A program made the translations under genes and the position numbers. From the NCBI GenBank assembly GCA_023663145.1, contig JAMPHZ010000008.1, positions 24,982 through 88,981 on the forward strand: a stretch of 64,000 nt of DNA, read 5' to 3'. This DNA comes from Odoribacter sp. GTDB taxonomy: Bacteria; Bacteroidota; Bacteroidia; Bacteroidales; Muribaculaceae. Of the stretch, positions 27,151-37,648 are shown in pieces. Numbering within the stretch: the first letter of the stretch is position 1; each line of letters begins with the position of its first letter. The notes below the pieces were generated by a model. It had not been told where the DNA came from and ran no database searches. It saw nothing but the letters and a program-made list of their open reading frames with translations.

Positions 27151-29451
27151 ATGACTGAATTGATGTTTCGTCTCACAATCTTAATTACAGCTATGACCGT
27201 GTCCATAGCCACTATGTCTGCAAGAACCATTCGAGGTGATGTCAGATATGAAAATGATTCAACAGCTGCAGCAGGCGCCGCATGCCGACTATCCGGCACA
27301 CAATTCATCACCGGTGTAACTACCGATATCAACGGAGCATTTGAAATCACAACCAATGTAAAATCAAATGTGACTCTTGAAATTGCCATGGCAGGATATA
27401 ACACTACTGAAATTGTAATTGAGTCAGAAAAGAGCGTGGACGTCGGTACTGTCTACCTGTCAGAAGGCTTGACATTGGAAGAGCTACAGGTTACCGCGAA
27501 TTCAATGATAGATATAAAGGGCCGTACCGTAATCTTTCCCGCCGCATCCGATGTCAGGGCTTCCACGACTACGATAAGTCTATTTCAAAAGTTACCACTC
27601 GCAGGGTTGGAAGCTGACCCGATAAACCGGTCGTTGAATGTTGATGGAGGAACCCCGGTAATTCTCATCAACGGTATTCCATCTACAATTGATGATCTTA
27701 ACGCGCTACAACCTAAAGACATCGCAAAGATCGAATTTTCAAGAACGACACCCGCCAGATATGCTGACAGAGGCAACAATGGTCTTCTTAATATCACGCT
27801 CAAGAAGCGTGATGATGGGGGGCTGGTCTACATTTGGGGGCGCAGTGCCGTAAACACAGCTTTCGTGGATGGGAACGTCCGTGCATCATATCATCAGGGG
27901 CCATCTCAATTTACTCTGTCATATAATCCATCCTGGCGAAATTATCAGGACGTTTTCGATAACAAAAATGAAAGTTATATCGGCGATGATTTTCGTGTTG
28001 ATCTTGAGGAGCATTACCGCAACCCCTTCAACTACCAATTTCACAATCTCAGCCTTAAGTACGATTACAACCCTGACGCCACTACACTTTTCTCCGCCAC
28101 ATTCAGAATAACTCCCGGTTCTGACAAGAGTCGCTCAATAACACATACCATTGATTCATACCTCGGGGAATATGAAAATTTCAACCATAGGTCAGGCAAA
28201 GATTCAGCGCCTTCACTTGATTTATTCTTTAAAAAGGATTTCAATGATAAGAACACATTGGAAGTACAAGTAGTCGGCACATTAAGTACGAGCGATTATC
28301 GCAGGCATAATGATTATGTTTTCAGCGATGGATCTACATCAGAGTATGTCATGAACGTTGACAGCCGGCGCCGCTCACTCATCAGTGAGATAAGCTACAC
28401 TCATCAGTTCAGTGACCAGACGTCACTATCTGCCGGATATCAAAACACCATATCGCACAGTACCAACACTTACCTGTCATCAGATTATGAGCCTGTGCTG
28501 ACCGAAAACAACAATTATGTTTACGCACGGCTTGGGCAACAAGTCGGGAAAGTATATTTCTCAGCAGCAACAGGCGCTAAATTATATTGGATTAAGAATG
28601 ACCTCAACAAACGGCATTTTATAAAAAACATATCTACTGTGCAACTATCGTGGAACATTTCACAGAAATGGAATCTCGCAGCAGCGTTCCAATACACACC
28701 GAGCATACCATTACTGTCGGCGCTGACCGATTTTCCACAACAATTGTCGCCATACCTGATCTCAAACGGCAACCCCGATTTGAAAGTATCACAGAACTTT
28801 CTGTATCAAATAATGCCGTCATATCAGTATAAGAAGTTCAGTGCATCCCTGCTTATGACCTATCGTCATGTCGGTGACTTTGTAATGAATGACATGTTTT
28901 ACCTTGGGAATAAACTATTCCTGTCACAATCAATTAATGCCCAGAAATCATGGTATGCGGGGACAAACCTAAACCTCAGGTTAAATAACTTAGCAGGGTT
29001 TGGAGCTAATCTAAACATCGGATTGGATCACTACGAAACAATGGGGGACAACTGGTGCCATCATCTTACAGCTTTCGATGCAAGTATATCTATCTGGTGG
29101 AACAAAGGACCATACACAGTGTCGTATTGGAGAAAAATTCCAGGCAAATACCTGAACGGGAATTATGTGGGTAAAGATGAGAATGGTGATGCTTTTAGCA
29201 TTGAATACCAACCAAACGGGCATTGGACTTTCGGGGCAAGCTGGATGTACATGTTTGACAATAAAGGTACGAAATACCCGTCATGGAGCTACTCATCGGT
29301 GAATCCATATTTCAAGGAACGATATATCAAGAATAACGGCAACATGGTTGTACTCTCGGTAAGTTACTCAGCTGATTTCGGCTCTATATTCCGTTCGTCG
29401 AAACGCACACTCAACAACACCGACAACAGTTCGTCGCTACTAAAGATGTAG
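27151..29451 (+). CDS. Outer-membrane beta-barrel protein with carboxypeptidase-like N-domain
   Basis: The 766-residue protein has a signal peptide (MTELMFRLTILITAMTVSIA; ATG 27163 is an alternative start). A carboxypeptidase-regulatory-like beta domain follows (about 25-105, VRYENDSTAAAGAACRLSGT), then a linker with LEELQVTA, a plug (about 120-215, with GGTPVILINGIPSTIDDLNA and an R-Y-A-D-R-G motif), and a barrel to the end. It belongs to the same outer-membrane barrel family as the gene at 2230-4290 but has the extra N-domain. There is no SusD partner and no adjacent regulator. The ligand is unknown; family members are thought to be TonB-linked or structural. Half-sites like those upstream of the paralogue lie 30-50 bases before its start. 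Confidence 0.8.
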   Translation: MTELMFRLTILITAMTVSIATMSARTIRGDVRYENDSTAAAGAACRLSGTQFITGVTTDINGAFEITTNVKSNVTLEIAMAGYNTTEIVIESEKSVDVGTVYLSEGLTLEELQVTANSMIDIKGRTVIFPAASDVRASTTTISLFQKLPLAGLEADPINRSLNVDGGTPVILINGIPSTIDDLNALQPKDIAKIEFSRTTPARYADRGNNGLLNITLKKRDDGGLVYIWGRSAVNTAFVDGNVRASYHQGPSQFTLSYNPSWRNYQDVFDNKNESYIGDDFRVDLEEHYRNPFNYQFHNLSLKYDYNPDATTLFSATFRITPGSDKSRSITHTIDSYLGEYENFNHRSGKDSAPSLDLFFKKDFNDKNTLEVQVVGTLSTSDYRRHNDYVFSDGSTSEYVMNVDSRRRSLISEISYTHQFSDQTSLSAGYQNTISHSTNTYLSSDYEPVLTENNNYVYARLGQQVGKVYFSAATGAKLYWIKNDLNKRHFIKNISTVQLSWNISQKWNLAAAFQYTPSIPLLSALTDFPQQLSPYLISNGNPDLKVSQNFLYQIMPSYQYKKFSASLLMTYRHVGDFVMNDMFYLGNKLFLSQSINAQKSWYAGTNLNLRLNNLAGFGANLNIGLDHYETMGDNWCHHLTAFDASISIWWNKGPYTVSYWRKIPGKYLNGNYVGKDENGDAFSIEYQPNGHWTFGASWMYMFDNKGTKYPSWSYSSVNPYFKERYIKNNGNMVVLSVSYSADFGSIFRSSKRTLNNTDNSSSLLKM

Positions 29452-29466
29452 AAAACGCATTACCAT

Positions 29467-29503
29467 AATCAGCCCGGCGGATAACATTTCCACCGGGCTG
29501 ATT
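29467..29503 (+). terminator. Hairpin after the barrel gene
   Basis: AATCAGCCCGG (29467-29477) pairs perfectly with CCGGGCTGATT (29493-29503), 15 bases after the stop. The T-run is weak. Confidence 0.6.
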
Positions 29504-29581
29504 CCATTATACATCACATGACGCTTGAGTAAGCGGAGTTAATTAATTATAGTGAAAATTGTGTGTTTAATAATAAATTAT

Positions 29582-29589
29582 TAACTTTG
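29582..29589 (+). promoter_or_regulatory. -7 element TAACTTTG of the etf operon
   Basis: TAACTTTG followed by C, with TTG at 29559-29561 about 20 bases upstream, lies 77 bases before the etfB ATG. Confidence 0.65.
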
Positions 29590-29665
29590 CAATGCCAATT
29601 ACGGGCGATTTTAATCCCCGACACATTTACAGAAGAAAGTAATTACAACTAATAATCTGATAATT

Positions 29666-30538
29666 ATGAGTTTAAACATCATTGTGCTTGCCAAGCAGGT
29701 TCCCGATACCCGCAACGTAGGCAAAGATGCTATGAAGGCCGACGGCACTATAAACCGAGCCGCGCTACCTGCAATCTTTAACCCTGAAGACTTGAATGCC
29801 CTTGAGCAGGCGTTACGTCTCAAAGACGCCAATCCAGGCTCTACTGTAACCATGCTTACAATGGGTCTGCCCAAGGCTGCCGAAGTGATACGTGAAGCTA
29901 TGTATCGCGGTGCCGACGGCGGCATCGTTCTTACGGACCGCGCCCTCGGCGGTGCCGATACTCTCGCCACATCATACTCGTTGGCTCAGGCCGTAAAAAA
30001 AATAGGCAACTTCGACATCATCCTCGGTGGTCGCCAGGCCATTGACGGTGATACCGCCCAGGTTGGTCCTCAGATCGCAGAGAAGCTTGGTATACCTCAG
30101 GTAACCTATGCCGAAGAAATAGTATCACTCTCCGACGGCAAGGTGACCGTAAAGCGTCGTCTTGAGCACGGTATTGAGACTGTTGTAGCTCCTCTGCCCT
30201 GTGTAGTTACAGTAAACGGCTCTGCACCTGACTGCCGTCCCCGCAATGCCAAGCGACTGATGAAATACAAATATGCGGTTTCTCCGAGTGAAAAGGCTGC
30301 ACTAAGCGAAGAAAAACAGGCATTTGTAGACGCCCGTCCTTATCTGCAACTCAATGAGTGGGGCGCAGCTTTCGTTGAGGCAGATCCCCAGCAGATCGGT
30401 TTTCCCGGATCTCCCACAAAAGTCAAGGCTGTGGAAAACGTTGTGTTCACAGCTAAAGACGCCCGCCACCTTGACGACAACGACGGCCAGATCGAAGAAC
30501 TCATCAAAGAACTTATCACCAACCACACCATCGGCTGA
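29666..30538 (+). CDS. etfB: Electron transfer flavoprotein beta subunit
   Basis: The 290-residue protein has the EtfB/FixA fold: MSLNIIVLAKQVPDTRNVGK at the start, ADTLATSYSLAQAVKK and the GGRQAIDGDTAQVGPQIAEK nucleotide-binding segment. Paired with EtfA it accepts electrons from acyl-CoA dehydrogenases. Its direct neighbours are etfA (32 bases downstream) and an acyl-CoA dehydrogenase, so the three probably work as a complex. In anaerobes such complexes may bifurcate electrons; that cannot be decided from this sequence alone. Confidence 0.95.
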   Translation: MSLNIIVLAKQVPDTRNVGKDAMKADGTINRAALPAIFNPEDLNALEQALRLKDANPGSTVTMLTMGLPKAAEVIREAMYRGADGGIVLTDRALGGADTLATSYSLAQAVKKIGNFDIILGGRQAIDGDTAQVGPQIAEKLGIPQVTYAEEIVSLSDGKVTVKRRLEHGIETVVAPLPCVVTVNGSAPDCRPRNAKRLMKYKYAVSPSEKAALSEEKQAFVDARPYLQLNEWGAAFVEADPQQIGFPGSPTKVKAVENVVFTAKDARHLDDNDGQIEELIKELITNHTIG

Positions 30539-30570
30539 TATTCCTCGGGCCGACAAATATACATATAACT

Positions 30571-31599
30571 ATGGCAGAACAGAACAACCTGATAGTTTAC
30601 TGTGAGATCGAGGACGGCCGTGTGGCTGACGTATCTCTCGAACTCCTTACCAAAGGACGCAAGCTGGCCGACCGTTTAGGCGTATCTCTCGAAGCGCTGG
30701 TAATCGGTCATAACCTGGAAGGCGTTGAAAAACAGATATTCCCATATGGCGCTGACACAGTTTACAAAGTAGACGACAAGCGTCTTTATCCCTATACATC
30801 CAATCCTCACGCCGCAGTGCTCATCAATCTCTTCAAGGAGATCAAACCTCAGATAGCACTAATGGGTGCGACATGCATAGGCCGAGACCTCGGTCCGCGC
30901 GTTTCATCAGCGCTTCACTCAGGTCTGACAGCTGACTGCACCGCACTTGAGATCGGTGATCACACCGACAACAAAGTCGGCAAAAGCTACAGCGACCTGC
31001 TTTATCAGATCCGCCCCGCATTCGGCGGCAATATTGTAGCGACCATCGTCAACCCCGAGTGTCGCCCTCAGATGGCTACAGTGCGCGAGGGTGTCATGAA
31101 AAAAGAAGTCTTCAATCCCGAGCACACAGGCAAGGTCATCAATCTTGATCCGGCCAAGTACGTCAAGGATGAAGATTTTGTAGTAGAAATCATTGACCGC
31201 CAGATCGCCAAGTCAAAGGTCAATATCAAAAACTCACCGATCATAGTGGCCGGCGGTTATGGTGTCGGCTCAAAAGAGAATTTCCAACTCCTCTTTGATC
31301 TTGCGAACACTCTCGGTGCAGAAGTGGGAGCGTCACGCGCAGCTGTTGATGCAGGTTTCATTGAGCATGAACGTCAGATTGGCCAGACCGGTGTGACCGT
31401 TCGCCCCAAACTGTACATTGCCTGTGGCATATCAGGTCAGATACAGCACATCGCCGGCATGCAGGAAAGCTCTATCATCATCTCTATCAACAACGATCCC
31501 AACGCTCCTATCAACGCTATTGCCGACTACGTAATCACCGGCAACATTGAAGACGTTGTGCCCAAGCTAATTAAATACTACAAGAAGAACTCAAAGTAA
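30571..31599 (+). CDS. etfA: Electron transfer flavoprotein alpha subunit
   Basis: The 342-residue protein has the EtfA N-domain and the C-terminal FAD-binding domain, recognisable by VAGGYGVGSKENFQLLFDLA, GASRAAVDAG, RQIGQTG and YIACGISGQIQHIAGMQES. It lies between etfB and the acyl-CoA dehydrogenase, five bases before the latter, so the trio is one transcription unit. Confidence 0.96.
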   Translation: MAEQNNLIVYCEIEDGRVADVSLELLTKGRKLADRLGVSLEALVIGHNLEGVEKQIFPYGADTVYKVDDKRLYPYTSNPHAAVLINLFKEIKPQIALMGATCIGRDLGPRVSSALHSGLTADCTALEIGDHTDNKVGKSYSDLLYQIRPAFGGNIVATIVNPECRPQMATVREGVMKKEVFNPEHTGKVINLDPAKYVKDEDFVVEIIDRQIAKSKVNIKNSPIIVAGGYGVGSKENFQLLFDLANTLGAEVGASRAAVDAGFIEHERQIGQTGVTVRPKLYIACGISGQIQHIAGMQESSIIISINNDPNAPINAIADYVITGNIEDVVPKLIKYYKKNSK

Positions 31600-31604
31600 A
31601 AGCC

Positions 31605-33308
31605 ATGGCTAACTTTTATACAGATAATCCCGACCTGCGCCATCATCTAAACCATCCCATGATGCGCAAAATAGTTGAGCTCAAAGAGCGCAACTTCACT
31701 GATGCTGAAAAATATGACTACGCACCCCTCGACTTTGAGGATGCCATGGATAACTACGAGCGAGTATTACAGATCGTAGGAGATCTCTGCGGCGGCCTTA
31801 TTGCTGAAAATGCTGAGGATGTTGACCATCAGGGAGCATCATGTGCTGACGGTCGCGCAATATATGCCGACGGCACCGTCAAGAACCTTGAAGCCTGCCG
31901 CCAGGCCGGCCTCATGGGCATGGCTATGCCCCGCCGGTTCGGTGGCCTCAACTTCCCTATCACCCCGTATATCATGGCAGCCGACATTGTGTCGCGTGCC
32001 GATACCGGTTTCGAGAACCTGTGGGGTCTGCAAGATTGCGCAGAAACTCTTTATGAATTCGGTAACGATGACCAACGCGAGCGATTCATTCCGCGTGTGT
32101 GCGCCGGCGAGACCATGTCAATGGATCTCACCGAGCCTGACGCCGGATCTGATCTCCAGTCGGTAATGCTCAAGGCAACCCAAAAAGAAGACGGCACATG
32201 GGTGCTCAACGGTGTAAAGCGTTTCATCACAAACGGCGACAGCGACATACATCTGGTGCTCGCACGCTCGGAAGACGGCACAAAAGATGGCCGTGGCCTT
32301 TCAATGTTTATCTATGACAAGCGCAACGGCGGTGTAAACGTGCGTCGCATAGAGAACAAGATGGGTATAAAAGGATCGCCCACATGCGAGCTCGTATACA
32401 AGAACGCCCCTGCTGAACTCTGCGGCTCTCGCCGCATGGGTCTCATCAAGTATGTGATGGCCCTGATGAATGGCGCCCGTCTGGGTATCGCGGCCCAAAG
32501 CGTTGGTGTGAGCGAACTTGCCTACCGCGAGGCTCTTGCCTATGCCAAAGACCGCCGTCAGTTTGGAAAAGCCATCATTGAATTCCCGGCTGTAGCTGAA
32601 ATGATTGCAGTTATGAAGGCCAAACTCGACGCATCCCGCTCACTGCTCTATGAGTGCGCCCGATATGTTGACCTCTATAAGGTTTATGAAGATATAGCCC
32701 GCGAGCGTACACTCACTGCGGAAGAACGTCAGGAATGCAAACAATACAACCGCATGGCCGATGCCCTCACGCCCATGGCCAAAGGCTTAGGCAGCGAATA
32801 TTGCAATCAGAACGCTTATGACTGCATTCAGGTACATGGCGGCTCAGGATTCATGAAGGATTATGCCTGCGAACGTCTATACCGTGACGCACGTATCACA
32901 TCCATCTATGAAGGTACCACTCAGTTGCAGGTAGTGGCAGCGATACGCCACGTCACCACCGGTACATACCGCAAACTGATGGAAGGATACGCCGCCCAAG
33001 AAGTGCGCCCTGAACTTCAGCCTGCCAAAGACCGCATAGCCCGCCTTGTTGAACAATATGAGGCTGCGATAGCAAAGGTAACAGAAGTGGAAAATTCCGC
33101 ATACACCGATTTCATGGCCCGCCGTCTGGTAGAAATGGCCGGTAATATCGTGATGTCATACCTGTTGCTCCTTGATGCCAACCGCACCGAAAGCTTCACC
33201 GCATCACTGAACGTATACTTGAATCTCGCAGCAGCTGAGATAGCCCGTCATACCGAATTCATCAACAGCTTCGACATCGCGCAGCTTGATAATTACCTTA
33301 CAAAATAA
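31605..33308 (+). CDS. Acyl-CoA dehydrogenase family protein
   Basis: The 567-residue flavoprotein has the canonical fold with N-terminal helices, the central beta domain (MSMDLTEPDAGSDLQSVMLK) and the C-terminal helical domain with E436 in IYEGT, the usual catalytic base. It has a C-terminal extension of about 130 residues beyond the core, as in the longer members of the family (VLCAD/ACAD9-like or AidB-like size). Acting with EtfAB, it would oxidise an acyl-CoA or reduce an enoyl-CoA; the chain length is unknown. A hairpin terminator follows. Confidence 0.92.
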   Translation: MANFYTDNPDLRHHLNHPMMRKIVELKERNFTDAEKYDYAPLDFEDAMDNYERVLQIVGDLCGGLIAENAEDVDHQGASCADGRAIYADGTVKNLEACRQAGLMGMAMPRRFGGLNFPITPYIMAADIVSRADTGFENLWGLQDCAETLYEFGNDDQRERFIPRVCAGETMSMDLTEPDAGSDLQSVMLKATQKEDGTWVLNGVKRFITNGDSDIHLVLARSEDGTKDGRGLSMFIYDKRNGGVNVRRIENKMGIKGSPTCELVYKNAPAELCGSRRMGLIKYVMALMNGARLGIAAQSVGVSELAYREALAYAKDRRQFGKAIIEFPAVAEMIAVMKAKLDASRSLLYECARYVDLYKVYEDIARERTLTAEERQECKQYNRMADALTPMAKGLGSEYCNQNAYDCIQVHGGSGFMKDYACERLYRDARITSIYEGTTQLQVVAAIRHVTTGTYRKLMEGYAAQEVRPELQPAKDRIARLVEQYEAAIAKVTEVENSAYTDFMARRLVEMAGNIVMSYLLLLDANRTESFTASLNVYLNLAAAEIARHTEFINSFDIAQLDNYLTK

Positions 33309-33338
33309 GTAATAGAATTCCTATTCATTAAAATATGG

Positions 33339-33372
33339 GCCGCACCGGAGAAAACAAGCTTTCCGGTGCGGC
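33339..33372 (+). terminator. Hairpin terminator of the etf operon
   Basis: GCCGCACCGGA (33339-33349) pairs perfectly with TCCGGTGCGGC (33362-33372) over a 12-base loop, 31 bases after the stop. Confidence 0.7.
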
Positions 33373-33444
33373 ACTGTTTAATATAGTCACCGGGATTTAT
33401 ACAAAATTAAGGCTTGGCATAGCCGATTATTGCGGGAATTTGCT

Positions 33445-33452
33445 TAACTTTG
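33445..33452 (+). promoter_or_regulatory. -7 element TAACTTTG of dnaE
   Basis: TAACTTTG lies 43 bases before ATG 33495, which supports that codon over an upstream in-frame TTG at 33450 that falls inside the box. Confidence 0.65.
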
Positions 33453-33494
33453 AATCCAAATAACATCATACCCATCCCGAAACAGATTATTGCA

Positions 33495-36400
33495 ATGAGT
33501 AAATTTGTGCATCTTCACGTTCACAGTCAGTATTCGCTTCTTGACGGTCAGGCAGCTATCAGCGCGATTGTTGATAAAGCGATGTCCGACGGGATGCCCG
33601 GCGTAGCAATCACTGACCATGGTGTGATGTATGGCATAAAAGAGTTCACGAACTATGTGAACAAAAAAAACAAGGGTCCTCTCGGCGAAGTCAAGTCGCT
33701 AACAAAGCGGCTCAAGGCTGTAGAGGCAGGGGGCACCGATGAAGAAGGACTCGGTGTCATAGATCTGCGGAATGCCATAGAGGCTGCCCGCGCCAAGGTT
33801 TTCATTCCTATCATAGGCTGCGAGATGTACGTGGCCAATGCCAGTAATGAGGAGCGCACTGACAAACGCGACACCGGGCGCCATCTTGTAGTACTTGCCA
33901 AGAACAAAACCGGTTATAAGAACCTTATAAAAATAGTTTCAGAATCCTGGACCAAAGGATTCTACCATCACCCCCGCACTGACAAGGCTTCAATCGCCGC
34001 CCATAAAGAGGGGCTGATAATATCATCGGCATGCCTTGGTGGTGAGATCCCGCAGCTGTTGATGAACGGCGACCTTGAAGGGGCTGACAGGGCTGTAAAG
34101 TGGTGGAAAGACCTCATGGGTGATGACTATTATCTTGAACTTCAGCGACACAAGACAAACAAGCCAGGGGGCAACACCGAAACTTACGAAAGACAGAAAG
34201 AAATTGAGCCGGCAATAATTGAACTTGCACGACGCCATAACATCAAGCTCATCGCGACCAATGACTCACACTTTGTCAATGAGGAAGATGCCGAAGCTCA
34301 TGACCACCTGATATGTATCTCCACCAAAAAGGACCTGAATGACGAAAACCGTATGCGCTACACCAAGCAAGAGTGGTTCAAATCAACAACCGAAATGGAG
34401 ACACTCTTCAGCGACATGCCTGAGGTTATCAGCAACACCCTTGACATAATAAAAAAAGTAGAGATATACTCAATTGACCATGAGCCTATCATGCCGAACT
34501 TCGCCATACCGGAGGACTTCGGTACTGAAGCTGAATACCGCAGCCGTATAACAGAACAGGAGCTGTTTGACGAATTCACACGTGACGAGCACGGCAATGT
34601 AGTACTCTCACAGGCTGATGCGGAGGCTAAGATCGACAAGTTGGGCGGCTACGAGAAACTATACCGCATAAAATTCGAGGCCGACTACCTGCGTAAGATA
34701 GCATATGAGGGAGCACACCGCCGCTACGGAGCTGAATTGAGCGATGATGTGATAGAACGAATTGATTTTGAGCTTCACATCATGAAGACAATGGGTTTCC
34801 CCGGTTACTTCCTGATAGTGCAGGACTTCATACGTGCGGGTCGCGAGGAATTAGGAGTAAGCATCGGCCCGGGGCGTGGCTCCGCAGCCGGATCGGTAGT
34901 TGCATATTGTCTCGGTATCACACAGATTGACCCGCTGGCCTATGACCTGCTGTTCGAACGCTTCCTCAATCCTGATCGTATATCACTGCCGGATATTGAC
35001 GTTGACTTTGATGATGACGGCCGCGCCAAGGTTCTCAAATATGTGACTGAGAAATATGGTGAGCCGAACGTCGCCCATATCATCACGTATGGCACTATGG
35101 CAGCCAAATCAGCCATCAAGGATGTAGCACGTGTGGAGTCTCTACCGATTCCGGAATCGAACCGCCTTGCCAAACTTATACCGGCGCATATGCCGATGAA
35201 AGACGGCAAGGAACTTAAACCAACGCTATCCAACTGCTATCAATACCTTGACGCTTTCAAGGCAGAGCTTGAGGGCCCTAACCCCACGGTACGCTCAACG
35301 TTGAAATATGCACGACAGCTCGAGGGGAATGTGCGTAACACCGGTGTACATGCATGCGGTGTGATAATATGCCGTGACCCGGTAAGTGATTGGGTACCGG
35401 TATCGACAGCAGAAGACAAGGAAGAGGGCAAGCTGCTTGTCACACAGTATGAGGGTAGTGTGATTGAAGAGACGGGATTGATTAAAATGGACTTTTTAGG
35501 TCTCAAGACCCTGTCTATTATCAAGACTGCTCAGGAAAATATCAAACGCCACCGCGGCATATGGGTAGATATCGACAATATCAGCGTCGATGACAAGAAA
35601 ACATATGAACTTTATTCGCAAGGGCGCACGATAGGCACATTCCAATTCGAGTCGGCAGGCATGCAGAAATACCTCAAGGAGCTTCAGCCAAGCAAATTTG
35701 AGGATCTAATCGCGATGAATGCCCTTTACCGTCCCGGGCCAATGGACTATATACCCGATTTTATTGCCCGAAAGCACGGACAATCGCCCATTGTGTACGA
35801 TATCCCCATCATGGAGAGATACCTAAAAGACACATATGGCGTGACGGTGTATCAGGAACAGGTGATGCTTCTGTCACGACTTCTCGCCAACTTTACCAGA
35901 GGTCAAAGCGACACCCTGCGCAAGGCGATGGGTAAAAAACTCATCGATAAGATGAATGCTCTTGAGGAACTGTTCTACAAGGGTGGACAGGAAAACGGTC
36001 ATGACGTAAAAGTTCTTCAAAAAATATGGAATGACTGGAAGAAGTTCGCATCATACGCATTCAACAAGAGCCATGCCACATGTTACTCGTGGGTAGCCTA
36101 CCAGACCGGCTATCTCAAAGCCCATTATCCGGCCGAATATATGGCTGCGGTACTTACCCACAACCGTACTGATATCGCGAAACTGACGGGCTTTATGGAT
36201 GAATGCCGGGCGATCGGTATCACAGTGAAGGGACCCGACGTAAATGAATCGGTACGCGACTTCGGTGTCACGCCCCATGGCGACGTGCGTTTCGGACTTT
36301 CAGCCATCAGTGGGATAGGAGACAGCGTAGTAGAGGAAATTGTCAAGGCTCGCGGTGACGAGCCGTTCAAGGATATATATGACTTTGTTGAACGGGTTCC

Positions 36401-37316
36401 GTCGACGGCGATCAACCGGCGCGTGTTCGAAAATCTCGCGCTCGCAGGTGCATTCGACTGTTTCGAAGGGCTGAAGCGAGAAGATCTTGTAAACGATGAC
36501 ACAGGGCGCCCCGGCGAGAGCGTGCCTGAAATGTTGTTACGGTACGGAGCACTTCATCAGAATGCCCAGCGCCAACAGCAGGCTACCCTTTTTGACTTCG
36601 ACGACGAGCAATTGAACAATGATGCCCGGCCACCGATACCTTCGGCACTGCCTTGGCGACAAATTGTTCGCCTTGACAAAGAACGCGACCTCATAGGCAT
36701 GTATTTGTCGGCACATCCTCTTGATCCGTATTATCTCGAGCTCACATATGGCGTTACTTGTCCGTTGAGCGAGCGTGAAAACATAGAGGGCGGTGACGGA
36801 ATGGAAGTGACATTCGGAGGCATGGTAACAGAACGCACCGAACTTACAACCCGTCAGGGCAAGCCCATGCTTAAAGTTAAGGTTGAGGATTTCAGCGGAT
36901 CAAGTGAATTCGTTCTTTTTGATGAAAGCATCAGAAAGTTCGGGCTGATGCTCGGCGAAGGTCAGGCTGTTATCATAAATGGGGTATATCGGGCCAACTA
37001 TTCAGGCCAAGTCAGATTCAACATTACCGGTGTCGGACTGATCGACGAATACAAAGGCAAAATGTGCCGCGGAATAACCGTATCGGTTACAGTCGACGAC
37101 TGTAATGAGGAACTACTTATGGATCTGACAGAGCCTGCCGGTGAAGGCAAGTCCAATGACGAAACTCTCGAGTTGCCTCTGACAGTCAATGTCTATGATC
37201 CTGAAATTGACCGGTCTGTGCACCTGCAGGCAAGCCGCAATATAAAGGTCAACCGCAACCGTCTGCGCAGGCTCAGAGAGAAAGAGATTAATTTTAAAAT
37301 TGAACGTACTAAATAA
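33495..37316 (+). CDS. dnaE: DNA polymerase III alpha subunit
   Basis: The replicative polymerase has 1273 residues from ATG 33495. The N-terminal PHP domain opens with FVHLHVHSQYSLLDG; it carries an insertion (SLTKRLKAVEAGGTDEEGLG) before IPIIGCEMYV. The polymerase core has PDIDVDFDDDGR with the catalytic aspartates and SIGPGRGSAAGSVVAYCLGI. The C-terminal part has the helix-hairpin-helix (FGLSAISGIGDSVVEEIVKA) and an OB-fold (VTFGGMVTERTELTTRQGKP). It is followed within eight bases by trxA. Confidence 0.97.
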   Translation: MSKFVHLHVHSQYSLLDGQAAISAIVDKAMSDGMPGVAITDHGVMYGIKEFTNYVNKKNKGPLGEVKSLTKRLKAVEAGGTDEEGLGVIDLRNAIEAARAKVFIPIIGCEMYVANASNEERTDKRDTGRHLVVLAKNKTGYKNLIKIVSESWTKGFYHHPRTDKASIAAHKEGLIISSACLGGEIPQLLMNGDLEGADRAVKWWKDLMGDDYYLELQRHKTNKPGGNTETYERQKEIEPAIIELARRHNIKLIATNDSHFVNEEDAEAHDHLICISTKKDLNDENRMRYTKQEWFKSTTEMETLFSDMPEVISNTLDIIKKVEIYSIDHEPIMPNFAIPEDFGTEAEYRSRITEQELFDEFTRDEHGNVVLSQADAEAKIDKLGGYEKLYRIKFEADYLRKIAYEGAHRRYGAELSDDVIERIDFELHIMKTMGFPGYFLIVQDFIRAGREELGVSIGPGRGSAAGSVVAYCLGITQIDPLAYDLLFERFLNPDRISLPDIDVDFDDDGRAKVLKYVTEKYGEPNVAHIITYGTMAAKSAIKDVARVESLPIPESNRLAKLIPAHMPMKDGKELKPTLSNCYQYLDAFKAELEGPNPTVRSTLKYARQLEGNVRNTGVHACGVIICRDPVSDWVPVSTAEDKEEGKLLVTQYEGSVIEETGLIKMDFLGLKTLSIIKTAQENIKRHRGIWVDIDNISVDDKKTYELYSQGRTIGTFQFESAGMQKYLKELQPSKFEDLIAMNALYRPGPMDYIPDFIARKHGQSPIVYDIPIMERYLKDTYGVTVYQEQVMLLSRLLANFTRGQSDTLRKAMGKKLIDKMNALEELFYKGGQENGHDVKVLQKIWNDWKKFASYAFNKSHATCYSWVAYQTGYLKAHYPAEYMAAVLTHNRTDIAKLTGFMDECRAIGITVKGPDVNESVRDFGVTPHGDVRFGLSAISGIGDSVVEEIVKARGDEPFKDIYDFVERVPSTAINRRVFENLALAGAFDCFEGLKREDLVNDDTGRPGESVPEMLLRYGALHQNAQRQQQATLFDFDDEQLNNDARPPIPSALPWRQIVRLDKERDLIGMYLSAHPLDPYYLELTYGVTCPLSERENIEGGDGMEVTFGGMVTERTELTTRQGKPMLKVKVEDFSGSSEFVLFDESIRKFGLMLGEGQAVIINGVYRANYSGQVRFNITGVGLIDEYKGKMCRGITVSVTVDDCNEELLMDLTEPAGEGKSNDETLELPLTVNVYDPEIDRSVHLQASRNIKVNRNRLRRLREKEINFKIERTK

Positions 37317-37324
37317 CTCATAAA

Positions 37325-37648
37325 ATGGCATTTACATTTACTGACGAAAACGTCAAAGAGATTATAGCAACCGGCCAACCGGTAGTAATAGACTTTTGGG
37401 CAACATGGTGTGGCCCTTGCATGAGCATGGCTCCTGTGATTGACCGCCTTGCCGCCGAATATGAAGGGCGTGTTGTCATAGGCAAATATAATGTGGATGA
37501 AGAAAGCGATTTCTCAACTGAGAATCGCATAATGTCGCTGCCCACCATCCTGTTTTTCAAGAACGGACAAAAGACAGAACTGCGCCTTGCAGGTTCACAG
37601 AACGAGTCTAAACTACGCGAAACCATCGAGAAACTCATCGCTCTGTAA
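37325..37648 (+). CDS. trxA: Thioredoxin
   Basis: The 107-residue protein has the redox site WCGPC with C29 and C32, a cis-proline in MSLPTILFFK and the normal length of a single-domain thioredoxin with no signal peptide, so it acts in the cytoplasm. It lies eight bases after dnaE, and its stop shares one base with the start of rlmD (TAATG), pointing to coupled translation. Confidence 0.95.
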   Translation: MAFTFTDENVKEIIATGQPVVIDFWATWCGPCMSMAPVIDRLAAEYEGRVVIGKYNVDEESDFSTENRIMSLPTILFFKNGQKTELRLAGSQNESKLRETIEKLIAL